NCBI GenBank assembly: GCA_934725855.1
Contig: CAKVCL010000048.1
Location: 1 to 16,364, forward strand
Length of the DNA: 16,364 nucleotides
Source of the DNA: an uncultured Cellulosilyticum sp.
Lineage (GTDB): Bacteria; Bacillota; Clostridia; Lachnospirales; Cellulosilyticaceae
Direction: 5' to 3'
Part shown: positions 7,154-14,865 of the stretch, piece after piece
Position numbering within the stretch: the stretch's first letter is position 1
Layout of the letters: each line of letters begins with the position of its first letter
Translations under genes and position numbers: made by a program
The notes under the pieces: generated by a model
What the model was told of the DNA's origin: nothing
Databases searched by the model: none
Seen by the model: the letters and a program-made list of their open reading frames with translations, nothing else

Positions 7154-8617
7154 TTAATTCTTTTTAGCAGTTAGATGATTATTTTCATCTAAGCCAGCAG
7201 TTTGAAAACTTGCTGTATATCGAATTTCACCTGTTTGATTATCTACAGCTACAATATAAACATCTGCATATTGACCACTTTCAAGTTTAGTAAGATAGTC
7301 ATCTTCAGTTTTATTAATAGATAAAGTTTTACCACTATGTGGGTCATTAATATAATTGATGTCACCGAAGGAGGTGACTAGGTTACTTAAGTTATCATAG
7401 CCTATAGATTCTAAAATATTTTCTTGATCTGTTACAAGAAAGTAATCTTTACCAGAAGAAATGGCTGAAGAGAGCTTAGTCAAATTAACAGAAGGTGAGA
7501 TATTTTTAAGAAGTTCTACTACAAGGTCATCTTGCAATAGATTAGATTCACCTTTAATAAACACACAACTGCTAATATTTTTATCTGATAGGAGCATTAG
7601 GGCAGTATCTAATGTTTTTTGAGTTTTTAAATGATAGAATTTGGTATCTCTATATTCTTTATAGCTCGTATTCCAAGAGGAGCAGGTTTTATCTGTATTT
7701 TTATTACCTAAACCATAATGCTCAGCAATGTATTTGCCCAAGTAATCAGTGACCTTTCGAGCACCTGAAGGATTAAGATGGGAATCTTCATCATAGCAGT
7801 CAGTTGCATAATTAATGCAATCTGGCATATCTAAAAAGTTGATATAGTTTACATTATATTCTTCAGCAATATCATAAACGAGATGAGCTTCTTTTTGCTC
7901 CTCTTCACTTGCTGGAAAAGGTAAGTAGGTCAGTAGTACATCAATGCCTCTTTCCTTGCAGTCTTCAATAATTTTACGAAGATAAGTAGTAGCAATAGTA
8001 TTAGAAGGACATTTCTCGTTATTATTTACAGTAGGGATTTCATTAGGAATGCCTACTGCAGGTCTATATTCTGCACCTTTTTCTTTATTTGAAGTAGGAA
8101 TAAAATCAGATTCAGCTAGTTCATTCCATCTGGTGTGATAAATGGAAAAGTCCCATAAAAATTCTAGGCGTTTACCTTTTTCCATTAAATCAAAAGTGGC
8201 TTTAATTTTATTTGAAGTAAGTGGAAAGGCATCTAATGAATAATGGACATAATTATTGTTTTTAAATGCTTTTGCTTCACTTGATAATTTTAAACAATCG
8301 ACAACAACTAATTGAGGAGAGGTATAATCTAAAGCATTAATCAGTGTCCAGTAAGTAGTAGCAATTTCATTACCATGACCACCAAAGTTATAAGAGGTTA
8401 TTCCATAGTCGTTCCAAAGCTCCATAGGAAAGACAGCATTGATTACATGACTTGTTCCAAGAAATAGAACATCAAAATCCTTTTCTTCTGCAAAGAAAGG
8501 GTTATATTTAAAGTCACTAGATTTCCTTTGAACGATATTAGTAAGTGTAAGCATTCCTGAAACAATTAGTACTATTGTTATAAGAATGGAAACACATATT
8601 TTGACCTTTCTTTTCAT
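7154..8617 (-). CDS. SGNH-hydrolase-like O-acyltransferase partner, membrane-anchored
   Basis: The protein has 487 residues. A single N-terminal membrane segment (about 7-28) anchors an extracytoplasmic domain. Block I of the SGNH fold is FLGTSH with nucleophile S56, an NFGGHGNE motif follows near 77-84, and the acid-histidine block is DEDSHLNPSGA (276-286) with H280. Family members (DltD-, AlgJ/X- and PatB-like) finish transfer of an acyl group, often acetyl, to a cell-wall or extracellular polymer. The MBOAT gene just upstream, 9 bases away, supports this. The ribosome site AGGAGG is well placed before the ATG. Residues beyond about 330 form an extra domain with mixed beta/alpha pattern, SGKDYFLVTD and a VYIVAVDNQTGEI end. 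It faintly resembles the ILEI/PANDER-like tails of clostridial SGNH proteins; that match is from memory and uncertain. The acyl acceptor cannot be read from the sequence. Confidence 0.85.
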   Translation of the reverse strand: MKRKVKICVSILITIVLIVSGMLTLTNIVQRKSSDFKYNPFFAEEKDFDVLFLGTSHVINAVFPMELWNDYGITSYNFGGHGNEIATTYWTLINALDYTSPQLVVVDCLKLSSEAKAFKNNNYVHYSLDAFPLTSNKIKATFDLMEKGKRLEFLWDFSIYHTRWNELAESDFIPTSNKEKGAEYRPAVGIPNEIPTVNNNEKCPSNTIATTYLRKIIEDCKERGIDVLLTYLPFPASEEEQKEAHLVYDIAEEYNVNYINFLDMPDCINYATDCYDEDSHLNPSGARKVTDYLGKYIAEHYGLGNKNTDKTCSSWNTSYKEYRDTKFYHLKTQKTLDTALMLLSDKNISSCVFIKGESNLLQDDLVVELLKNISPSVNLTKLSSAISSGKDYFLVTDQENILESIGYDNLSNLVTSFGDINYINDPHSGKTLSINKTEDDYLTKLESGQYADVYIVAVDNQTGEIRYTASFQTAGLDENNHLTAKKN

Positions 8618-8626
8618 AGCAACCTC

Positions 8627-10123
8627 CTAAAATTGAAAATAGATGAAGCTTGCTTCGTTATACTGTGTGCCCCATATACCAAATAATAAAAGAAGGCATA
8701 CAGAAAAACTAATTAGTAAGCATTGGAACCACCAGTCTTGCTTTGCAAGAATTGCCCTTATCTTAATACCACGATATTTGCAAAAATCAGCAAAACATAA
8801 AATGCAAATACCTAAAAGCATCAGGTGAAAGTTCTTTTGATCTAAGCCACATTTATAAAGTGCATCATTAAATAAAATATAAAGGTTATCCATATTAACA
8901 ATACTATCAAGGATTTCAACAGACGCATGGAGCCCAGGAGCTCTAAAGAATATCCATGAAAAACAAATAAGAATATTGGTCCAGATGATGCGAAGTGCAT
9001 TGTGACTTAAGCTATCTTCTTTTAAATCTAATAAACGAATGAGTACCTTTCTGATAGGGGCTAAAATTTGTCCTAAAACTTGATAGATGCCATTGAGCAA
9101 TCCCCAGATAACATAAGTCCAATTAGCACCATGCCATAAGCCACTTACACTAAAAGTAATGATGATATTAATATATTTTCTAAGTTTCCCTTTACGGTTA
9201 CCACCTAAAGGAATATATAAGTAGTCTTTGAACCAGCTTGAAAGAGAAATGTGCCATCTTCTCCAAAACTCAGAAGCTGATTTTGATAAGTAAGGCGCAT
9301 TAAAGTTTTCCATCAGATTGATGCCGAGCATTTTGGATGTTCCCATTGCAATAATAGAGTATCCTGAGAAGTCGCAGTAAATTTGAACTGCAAATAGTAG
9401 GGTCGCAACGATGAGGTACATCCCACCATATGTATTGTAATTGTTATAGACAGTATCTACAAAAATAGCAATGCGATCCGCTAGAACTATTTTTAAGAAG
9501 AAACCCCATAGCATAAGAAAAAGACCTTCTCTTATAGTATCAAAGTTAGCAGCAGACGGTTTTGCGAGTTGTTTAAGTAAGTTTTTAGAACGCTCAATAG
9601 GTCCTGCTACAAGTTGAGGAAAGAAGGAAACAAAGAGCGCATATCTAAAGAAATTCTTCTCAGCATAAATATCATTACGATAAACATCTATTGTATAGCC
9701 TAGTGCTTGAAAGGTATAAAAGGAAATACCTACAGGTAAAAGCACATCAAAGGTTGGTTTGTTTAAGTTAATATGTATCAATGAAAATGCATGATTTAAT
9801 GTGCTAAATGCAAAGTTGAAATATTTAAAGAAAAACAGCACTGATAGATTAAGCATGAAGCTTATAATTAAATAAAGCTTCTTGTAAAATATAATTTTAG
9901 TTTCTTTCCAATTCTTTTGTTTGACATTTTCCATTAATAAACCACAAATATAAGTTATTGCAGTTGAAAAAAGAAGAAGTAGTGCATATTTCGCATTCCA
10001 ACACATATAGAAATAATAACTAGAAATAAGTAGCCAGATATATCGAGCTTTTTGGGGAATGACATAATAGAGTAATAGCACTATGGGGAAGAAGATAAGA
10101 AACTGTAATGAGTTAAACAACAT
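8627..10123 (-). CDS. MBOAT-family membrane O-acyltransferase (AlgI/DltB/PatA-like)
   Basis: From the ATG at 10123 the protein has 498 residues and begins MLFNSLQFLIFFPIV, a start typical of this family. A GTG at 10135 is in frame, but it overlaps the ribosome site AAGGGGTGA, so I reject it. Many membrane segments are visible. Family motifs are PVGISFYTFQALGY (near 131-144), PQLVAGPIER, QIYCDFSGYSIIA, EFWRRWHISLSSWFKDYLYIPLGGN, and the catalytic histidine in VSGLWHGANWTYVIWG (about H332 in this numbering). The protein moves an acyl group across the membrane and hands it to the SGNH partner encoded downstream. Acetylation of peptidoglycan or of an exported polysaccharide is the commonest role. 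The absence of dltA and dltC genes argues against D-alanylation of teichoic acid. Confidence 0.93.
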   Translation of the reverse strand: MLFNSLQFLIFFPIVLLLYYVIPQKARYIWLLISSYYFYMCWNAKYALLLLFSTAITYICGLLMENVKQKNWKETKIIFYKKLYLIISFMLNLSVLFFFKYFNFAFSTLNHAFSLIHINLNKPTFDVLLPVGISFYTFQALGYTIDVYRNDIYAEKNFFRYALFVSFFPQLVAGPIERSKNLLKQLAKPSAANFDTIREGLFLMLWGFFLKIVLADRIAIFVDTVYNNYNTYGGMYLIVATLLFAVQIYCDFSGYSIIAMGTSKMLGINLMENFNAPYLSKSASEFWRRWHISLSSWFKDYLYIPLGGNRKGKLRKYINIIITFSVSGLWHGANWTYVIWGLLNGIYQVLGQILAPIRKVLIRLLDLKEDSLSHNALRIIWTNILICFSWIFFRAPGLHASVEILDSIVNMDNLYILFNDALYKCGLDQKNFHLMLLGICILCFADFCKYRGIKIRAILAKQDWWFQCLLISFSVCLLLLFGIWGTQYNEASFIYFQF

Positions 10124-10169
10124 ACTAAAATTCACCCCTTAATAATATTATTTTTTATGGTTAGACATT

Positions 10170-10224
10170 AAAAAACCTCTTGAGCTATATTGTTTGATAA
10201 TCCAAATAATAATGCACAGGAGGT
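10170..10224 (-). promoter_or_regulatory. possible attenuator in the acyltransferase leader
   Basis: Read leftward, ACCTC (10224-10220) can pair with GAGGT (10179-10175), which runs straight into a T-run ending at 10170. The intervening ~40 bases can fold on themselves around TTTG-GATTAT-CAAA with flanking imperfect pairs. The result is a long, loose terminator-like structure between the promoter at 10283-10311 and the MBOAT start. The stem is short and I cannot compute its stability. No known riboswitch class was recognised. Confidence 0.25.
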
Positions 10225-10233
10225 AGTTTATTT

Positions 10234-10296
10234 ATGGGCTATCTACTTGAAAATAATGTCAACATTTTAATATTTCATGCTTATATTAACATCTAG
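10234..10296 (+). CDS. possible 20-residue small ORF with a strong ribosome site
   Basis: ATG at 10234 opens a 20-codon reading frame ending in TAG, encoding MGYLLENNVNILIFHAYINI, a short hydrophobic peptide. AGGAGGT (10219-10224 plus neighbours) lies about 10 bases upstream. No good promoter for the + strand was found. The frame lies antisense to the leader of the acyltransferase transcript and overlaps that promoter. The ribosome-site match may be the complement of the leader's ACCTCCT rather than a true signal, so this is weak. Confidence 0.18.
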   Translation: MGYLLENNVNILIFHAYINI

Positions 10297-10311
10297 TGTA
10301 TATAATGTCAA
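10283..10311 (-). promoter_or_regulatory. near-consensus promoter of the MBOAT/SGNH genes
   Basis: On the minus strand TTGACA (10311-10306) is followed after exactly 17 bases by TAATAT (10288-10283). This is a perfect -35 and a near-perfect -10 with ideal spacing for the housekeeping sigma factor. Transcription would start near 10276, leaving a leader of about 150 bases before the ATG at 10123. A second TTGACATTAT copy lies about 49 bases further down (10263-10254) but has no good -10. No terminator separates the upstream kinase gene, so readthrough from it is also possible. Confidence 0.75.
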
Positions 10312-10338
10312 TTTAGATAAATTTTTATTTATATAATC

Positions 10339-11640
10339 TTAACGATCTATAGTTTGTGTGATGGGAAGGCTGATAATAAAGGTTGCCCCTCCGCCAGGAG
10401 TATCTTCAAGCGTAAGGTAGCCGTGATGATGTTTTACAATTTCAAAAGCAATACTTAAGCCTAATCCATAATGGCTGGAAGAGTGCCTAGAAGCATCTAA
10501 TCGATAAAAACGTTTGAAGATATGCGCTTTAGCAACATCTGGAATGCCAGGACCATGGTCAATAAGTTTTACAACGACATCATTTGTTGTGTTTTCAAGA
10601 AGTAAGGTAATGGTCGTATGAGGCGGAGTGTAGGTCAAAGCATTATTGATTAAAATAGAAAGAGCTTGAGTAATGCGCTCGGTATCAGCTAATATTTGAG
10701 GCTGTCTTGTAGTAGGAAGCTCTAGTTCTAATAAATGGTCTTTGCTTTCAGCCAGTGAAAAGAAACTATCATATACGTCAATGAGCAGAGTATCCATTTC
10801 AATAGGATGAGGAGAAATATGCCAATGACCAGAATCTGTACCAGATAAAAAAAGTAAATCACTTACAAGTCTAGTAAGCTGATTACATTCCGCACTAATA
10901 ATATGAACGTATTTATTATCTTTGATAGTTTCATCTTCTAAGAGTTCATCTGTACTTGTACGAATAACAGCTAAGGGTGAACGTAGCTCATGGGAGGCAG
11001 CGGCAACAAAGTCAGTCTGTTCTTTTTGGCTAATTGCAATGGGTCTAATAGCTTTACCTGAGAACCAGTAGCTAAAGAAACCTAATAGAACACTCCCTAA
11101 AATAATAAGTGCAATGAAAACCAACCGTATAAATACAATTTCTTTATCTCTATGTGTCATATCTTGAATAAGTGTAATCGTGTAATTTATATCATTACAA
11201 AAAGTTGAAGTAACCAGTACTTTATAATGTGTGCGATTAGTATGTAGTTCAAATGTCATACGTTCTTGAGAAGTAGTATTGAAGATACGCTTTGATGAGT
11301 TTGAATAGGTGTTTAATGCAGTTTCATAAGCAAGTTCAATAAGTTTTTTTCGCTTATCTCCAGTTAAATAGCTACCAGGAAAGCTTAAAGAATCAGAAGG
11401 TGTAGAAATATCAATAATGCATTCATTATTAACCTCTAACTCACCAAGAAAACTATAGGATAAAGCATTGTTTTGTACATGATCAATAATGTTGAAAAGA
11501 TTATTTTCTAGAGCATATTGATTACGAGTATTAAGTTGTGTTTCAGAGAACCTTAGTGCAATAAGTGTAATGATGGTGATGACGGTGGAGGTGCCAATAA
11601 TACAAATAAGGGTTAGTTTATGCTTAAGTTTCTGGAGCAT
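10339..11640 (-). CDS. OmpR-system sensor histidine kinase (HisKA/HATPase_c)
   Basis: The protein has 433 residues with two membrane segments (about 10-30 and 168-192) enclosing an extracellular sensor region of about 135 residues. The dimerisation motif is FVAAASHELRSPLAVIR with phosphoacceptor H217. The catalytic domain has the N-box INNALTYTP (331-339), G1 DHGPGIP (361-367), F-box FKRFYR (375-380) and G2 YGLGLSIA (391-398). Only a short stretch (about 193-207) separates segment two from the kinase core, too short for a standard HAMP domain. The start overlaps the end of the response regulator gene by 17 bases, so translation is coupled. The neighbouring divergent lipoprotein is a plausible source of its signal or its regulatory target. 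Confidence 0.93.
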   Translation of the reverse strand: MLQKLKHKLTLICIIGTSTVITIITLIALRFSETQLNTRNQYALENNLFNIIDHVQNNALSYSFLGELEVNNECIIDISTPSDSLSFPGSYLTGDKRKKLIELAYETALNTYSNSSKRIFNTTSQERMTFELHTNRTHYKVLVTSTFCNDINYTITLIQDMTHRDKEIVFIRLVFIALIILGSVLLGFFSYWFSGKAIRPIAISQKEQTDFVAAASHELRSPLAVIRTSTDELLEDETIKDNKYVHIISAECNQLTRLVSDLLFLSGTDSGHWHISPHPIEMDTLLIDVYDSFFSLAESKDHLLELELPTTRQPQILADTERITQALSILINNALTYTPPHTTITLLLENTTNDVVVKLIDHGPGIPDVAKAHIFKRFYRLDASRHSSSHYGLGLSIAFEIVKHHHGYLTLEDTPGGGATFIISLPITQTIDR

Positions 11641-12313
11641 CTACATCCTCCATCATATAGCCTACGCCTCTGATGGTAGTAATTTTCTGATGACTACCAA
11701 TGGTTTCAAGCCTTCGACGTAAGAAGCGTATGTAATTATCTATATTTCCATCTTCTACAAAAGAATCAGGCCCCCATACTCTAGAATAGATGAATTGCCT
11801 TGGGATGACTTTATTTGGACTTTGTAAAAAGACCTCAAGCAAGCTACTTTCCCGTCTAGAAAGGCTGCAAGTACAAACTGGTCCTGTGATATGAAGTTGA
11901 ACTTTATCAAAGAAGATATCTTTGTATTCTATAATATCTAAGTTTCTAAGCTGTGTTGGACGACGACATAAAGCGCGAACTCTGGCAAGAAGTTCTTTCA
12001 TTGAAAATGGTTTTGTAATATAGTCATCAGCACCTAAGTCAAGTCCTGTTACTTTATCATCAATGCTACCTAAAGCAGTCACCATAATAACTGGTGTTGT
12101 AATCCCATTTTCTCTTATCTTTTTTAATACCTGGGTGCCATCTAATAAAGGAAGCATTCGATCTAAGAGAATCAAATCATAAGGATGATTTAATGCAAAA
12201 TCAAGCCCTTTTTGCCCATCTAGACAAGAATCTACATCATAATTTTCTTTTTTTAAATGAGAAGAAATACTTTCACATAGGATTGTATTGTCCTCAATAA
12301 CCAAAATACGCAT
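11624..12313 (-). CDS. OmpR/PhoB-family response regulator
   Basis: From the ATG at 12313 the protein has 229 residues and begins MRILVIEDN. An in-frame ATG at 12343 is rejected for two reasons: GGAGG lies 7 bases before 12313, and a TATAAT -10 element overlaps the upstream codon. The receiver domain has the acidic pair E7-D8, phosphoacceptor D51 in LILLDRMLPLLDG, the switch threonine in MVTALG, and the lysine of ITKPFS. The C-terminal winged helix shows LSRRESSLLEVFLQSPNKVIPRQ, RVWG and NIDNYIRFLRRRLE, ending TIRGVGYMM, all typical of the OmpR/PhoB group. It would be phosphorylated by the kinase encoded next and probably bind the TACAG repeats at 12386-12425, controlling its own operon and the divergent lipoprotein gene. 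Confidence 0.95.
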   Translation of the reverse strand: MRILVIEDNTILCESISSHLKKENYDVDSCLDGQKGLDFALNHPYDLILLDRMLPLLDGTQVLKKIRENGITTPVIMVTALGSIDDKVTGLDLGADDYITKPFSMKELLARVRALCRRPTQLRNLDIIEYKDIFFDKVQLHITGPVCTCSLSRRESSLLEVFLQSPNKVIPRQFIYSRVWGPDSFVEDGNIDNYIRFLRRRLETIGSHQKITTIRGVGYMMEDVDAPET

Positions 12314-12341
12314 AGGAAACCTCCGTAGTAAAATTAAAGTC

Positions 12342-12347
12342 ATTATA
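12342..12347 (-). promoter_or_regulatory. -10 element of the response regulator/kinase operon
   Basis: Read leftward this is a perfect TATAAT. The position 17 bases upstream (12365-12370) reads TTTTTA, a poor -35. The start would be near 12335, giving a leader of about 22 bases before the ATG at 12313. The TACAG repeats begin about 16 bases beyond the -35 position, a suitable place for activation. Confidence 0.6.
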
Positions 12348-12385
12348 ACATAACGATATTGGGATAAAAATAAATCGTCTAAAAA

Positions 12386-12425
12386 TACAGATAAAATACA
12401 GGCTGATTTACAGATAAAAAACAGG
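12386..12425. promoter_or_regulatory. tandem operator for the OmpR-type regulator (four TACAG-like half-sites)
   Basis: TACAGATAAAATACAGG (12386-12402) and TACAGATAAAAAACAGG (12409-12425) are direct repeats identical at 16 of 17 positions. Within them TACAG, TACAG, TACAG and AACAG begin at 12386, 12397, 12409 and 12420, a pitch of 11, 12 and 11 bases. Direct half-sites spaced about 11 bases apart are the known binding geometry of PhoB/OmpR-family dimers. The array lies between the divergent regulator and lipoprotein genes. That the neighbouring regulator binds here is inferred. Confidence 0.7.
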
Positions 12426-12442
12426 AGGAAAGAAATAAATAG

Positions 12443-12451
12443 TGCTACAAT
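12443..12451 (+). promoter_or_regulatory. candidate extended -10 promoter of the lipoprotein gene
   Basis: TGCTACAAT at 12443-12451 is an extended -10 element. The corresponding -35 position (12423-12428) reads AGGAGG and does not match. The TACAG operator ends just there, so activation by the bound regulator in place of a -35 contact is plausible. Confidence 0.4.
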
Positions 12452-12499
12452 AACTAACAGTTACGAAACATTAATAGGATGATAGAAAGGGAAAAATAA

Positions 12500-14722
12500 A
12501 TGAGAAGACTGCTAAATAACTTGTTGTGCCTTATAGTATGTTTTACATTAGTAGGCTGTAATCAAGTTCAAGTCAAAGAAAAACAAAAAGCAGAGGCCAT
12601 GGGACGGTATGTAGAGGAAACCTGTAAGGTTGAAGAACTTATTGATGAAAATGGAAATATCTGTTTATGGAAAGATGAAGCGAACAAGCTGCATGCAATG
12701 ATTAAGAACGAAGTGTTTGAAGATTATCAGCTTGCAGAATCAGGAGAATGGGAAAAAACCAATTGTGAAATTTGTGATGTACTTAATAGAAAAGATAAGG
12801 GTATTGAAAGTATAAGTAGAATTCAAGTACAAGATGATGGAAGTTATTATGTTGCAGGAATGGGAGCAGTGGATACAGAGTATCCAGATTTTGGTGCTTT
12901 TATAGTAAATGGGGAAATCAATACCATTCAATTAGAAGGGAAGGAAGATAGTGAAGGTTATAGTAGAGTATTTATTAGTGAAATTGATAAGAAAGGTAAT
13001 ATTATTGGGGCATCAGGTGGCTGGGGAGCTTTAGCTTTATATAATAAAGAAGGAAAGAAACTAGTATCATTAACAGAAAAACGCTGTAATCCTATTATAA
13101 TAGGAGAGAAGATGTTTGGTGTAGGAGAAAATACCCTAGATATTTATGATTTAAAAACAGGTAACAAAGAAAAGGTAATTAGTAATATTGAGGCTTACGG
13201 CATTGGGGTAAATACATTTTATGATGATCAAAATAATATCTTTATTGCATGTAAAGAAGGGGTTACAAGAGTTAACCATAATGGAGATATTATAGAAAAA
13301 ATTATTGATGGGAAGCTATGTTCATTATCTTCATATGATGCAATACAAGGGATGATTTATAATAGTGAGATTTACTTGGTGTATGAGTATTATGACAAAT
13401 ATAATGAGCAGCAAATTAAGGTCAAGAAATATACATATGATGAAACTGTGCCAACTGTACCAAATGAAGTGCTAACTGTATGGGGAGTAGTAGAATCAGA
13501 AACGTTAAAGAAGGCAGTAGCTAGTTATAGACAACAGTATCCAGATAGACCAATTAGTTTTGAAACGCTTTATTCAGGTTCACAATGGGAAGAGCAAAAT
13601 GGAATGGTAAAGGAAGATGATTTAGACAGATTAAATACAGAAATTTTAGCTGGTGAAGGACCAGATGTTTTGTTATTAGATGCTTTATCAATCGATGTAT
13701 ATGGAAAGCAAGGTATATTTGCAGATTTATCAGATTGCATAAGCAATCCACAAGAGCCTATTTTAAATAATCTAGCTGAAGCTTACAAAAATGAAGAAGG
13801 GATTTACGCTATACCTTTAAAATTTTCAATGCTTTTGGCAGTTGGTGAGAAAGAACTACTTGATGAGGGCTTTAGCTTAGAAAAACTAGCTGCTTATCAA
13901 GAAGCCCATAAAGATGAAAAAGTTATGTTTAAAATACATGAAGAAGATAGACTCAATATGATGATGGATTTATGGCAAGACAAGCTAATAGATAATAGGG
14001 GACATGTTAATAAAGAAGGAATTACTAGTTATTTAGCTTCATTAAATTCAATCATTAGGAAAAACAGTAAAGGATGGGGTGGAGGAGAGTGGAGAGTGGA
14101 ATTTACACCACAAACAGCCCTAAGCATTAATTTAATGAAAGCTGATATTGTAAAAGTAAGTGCAATGCCCGAATTACAATCCATTATCAATATATTAGAG
14201 CAAATGCCTAAGTGCATCATGACAGATAATATAGAAGGACAAGAAAATATAGTACAGCCACAGCAGATAGTAGCCATTAGTAAAAATAGTAAGCATCAAG
14301 AAGCAGCAAAAGACTTTATTAATCTTGCATTATCTAGTGAGGTACAAGAAGATCAAGCAATGTTTGATTCGTTTCAAAGAGAGGGATTACCTACAAATTC
14401 TAATGCACTCACGGAAATCTTATTAAATAATCAACACAGAAAAGAAAAGATGGGAGATAATAGAATTTCATATAATAAATGGATGGATGCAGGAGAATAT
14501 GGAGGAGCGTTAGGAAGTGAACTACAAGAATTTGGACACCTTGATGAAATGAAAAACTTTCTAGAACAATGTAAAACAGCAAAAGTACAAAAACCAATAG
14601 ATGAAGTCATTAGAAGAATTATTAGTAAAGAGGGCATGCGTTATTTTAATGAAGAAATAACATTAGAAACGGCAGTAAATAATATCATAGAAAAAATGGA
14701 ATTACATATGATGGAGCAGTAA
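12500..14722 (+). CDS. lipoprotein with N-terminal propeller-like region and C-terminal extracellular solute-binding domain
   Basis: The protein has 740 residues. A signal peptide with lipobox LVGC (C20) would anchor it outside the membrane. Residues about 40-320 consist of short repeated beta-type segments (ISEIDKKGNIIGASGG, LALYNKEGKKL, LDIYDLKTGNK, VTRVNHNGDI), which suggests a beta-propeller-like sensor half. From about 323 it follows the solute-binding-protein family 1 pattern: LTVWGVVESETLKKAVASYRQQYPD, then EILAGEGPDVLLLDALSIDVYGKQGIFADLSD near 380-412, and later SKNSKHQEAAKDFINLALS. Ordinary solute-binding proteins are about 400-450 residues; the extra half is the oddity. No ABC permease or ATPase is adjacent. 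Its divergent two-component system and operator suggest a regulated surface protein or a ligand sensor for the kinase. The ligand is unknown. AAAGGGA precedes the ATG. Confidence 0.88.
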   Translation: MRRLLNNLLCLIVCFTLVGCNQVQVKEKQKAEAMGRYVEETCKVEELIDENGNICLWKDEANKLHAMIKNEVFEDYQLAESGEWEKTNCEICDVLNRKDKGIESISRIQVQDDGSYYVAGMGAVDTEYPDFGAFIVNGEINTIQLEGKEDSEGYSRVFISEIDKKGNIIGASGGWGALALYNKEGKKLVSLTEKRCNPIIIGEKMFGVGENTLDIYDLKTGNKEKVISNIEAYGIGVNTFYDDQNNIFIACKEGVTRVNHNGDIIEKIIDGKLCSLSSYDAIQGMIYNSEIYLVYEYYDKYNEQQIKVKKYTYDETVPTVPNEVLTVWGVVESETLKKAVASYRQQYPDRPISFETLYSGSQWEEQNGMVKEDDLDRLNTEILAGEGPDVLLLDALSIDVYGKQGIFADLSDCISNPQEPILNNLAEAYKNEEGIYAIPLKFSMLLAVGEKELLDEGFSLEKLAAYQEAHKDEKVMFKIHEEDRLNMMMDLWQDKLIDNRGHVNKEGITSYLASLNSIIRKNSKGWGGGEWRVEFTPQTALSINLMKADIVKVSAMPELQSIINILEQMPKCIMTDNIEGQENIVQPQQIVAISKNSKHQEAAKDFINLALSSEVQEDQAMFDSFQREGLPTNSNALTEILLNNQHRKEKMGDNRISYNKWMDAGEYGGALGSELQEFGHLDEMKNFLEQCKTAKVQKPIDEVIRRIISKEGMRYFNEEITLETAVNNIIEKMELHMMEQ

Positions 14723-14778
14723 AATAAAACTATATCAAGAAATGTAAGAGGATATGAAGTAAAATAAAAGGTTGAAAA

Positions 14779-14790
14779 TTATACGTATAA
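14779..14790. repeat. perfect 12-base palindrome upstream of the flavoprotein gene
   Basis: TTATACGTATAA is a perfect palindrome located about 75 bases before the flavoprotein ATG, next to promoter-like AT-rich sequence. It has the form of a site for a dimeric repressor. No regulator gene is adjacent. The 143-base spacer shows no clear terminator for the lipoprotein gene. Confidence 0.4.
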
Positions 14791-14865
14791 GTAATATGGT
14801 TAAAAGGATAAGAATACTTTGTTATATAGAAACAAAATCACATCAGGCTTATAGGAGGATTTAGC

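Noticed and set aside
8643..8828. 61-codon plus-strand frame inside the MBOAT gene
   Set aside because: It is antisense to the conserved C-terminal part of a clear family member.
8627..10123. Assignment of the MBOAT/SGNH pair as dltB/dltD
   Set aside because: No dltA ligase or dltC carrier gene is adjacent, and the MBOAT resembles the AlgI/PatA type at least as well, so a D-alanylation role is not supported.
10135..10135. Upstream GTG start for the MBOAT gene
   Set aside because: The GTG overlaps the Shine-Dalgarno sequence, and the protein from ATG 10123 begins exactly like other family members.
10315..10340. Possible terminator after the OmpR-system kinase gene
   Set aside because: The only inverted repeat (AGAT with ATCT across A/T sequence) has no G-C stem, so it is unlikely to stop transcription.
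12343..12343. Upstream ATG start for the OmpR-type regulator
   Set aside because: The codon overlaps the TATAAT promoter element, while ATG 12313 has a well-spaced GGAGG and begins the receiver domain directly.
13554..14637. Several minus-strand frames of 62-82 codons inside the lipoprotein gene
   Set aside because: All are antisense shadows of a long gene with signal peptide and solute-binding motifs; none has a promoter or ribosome site of note.
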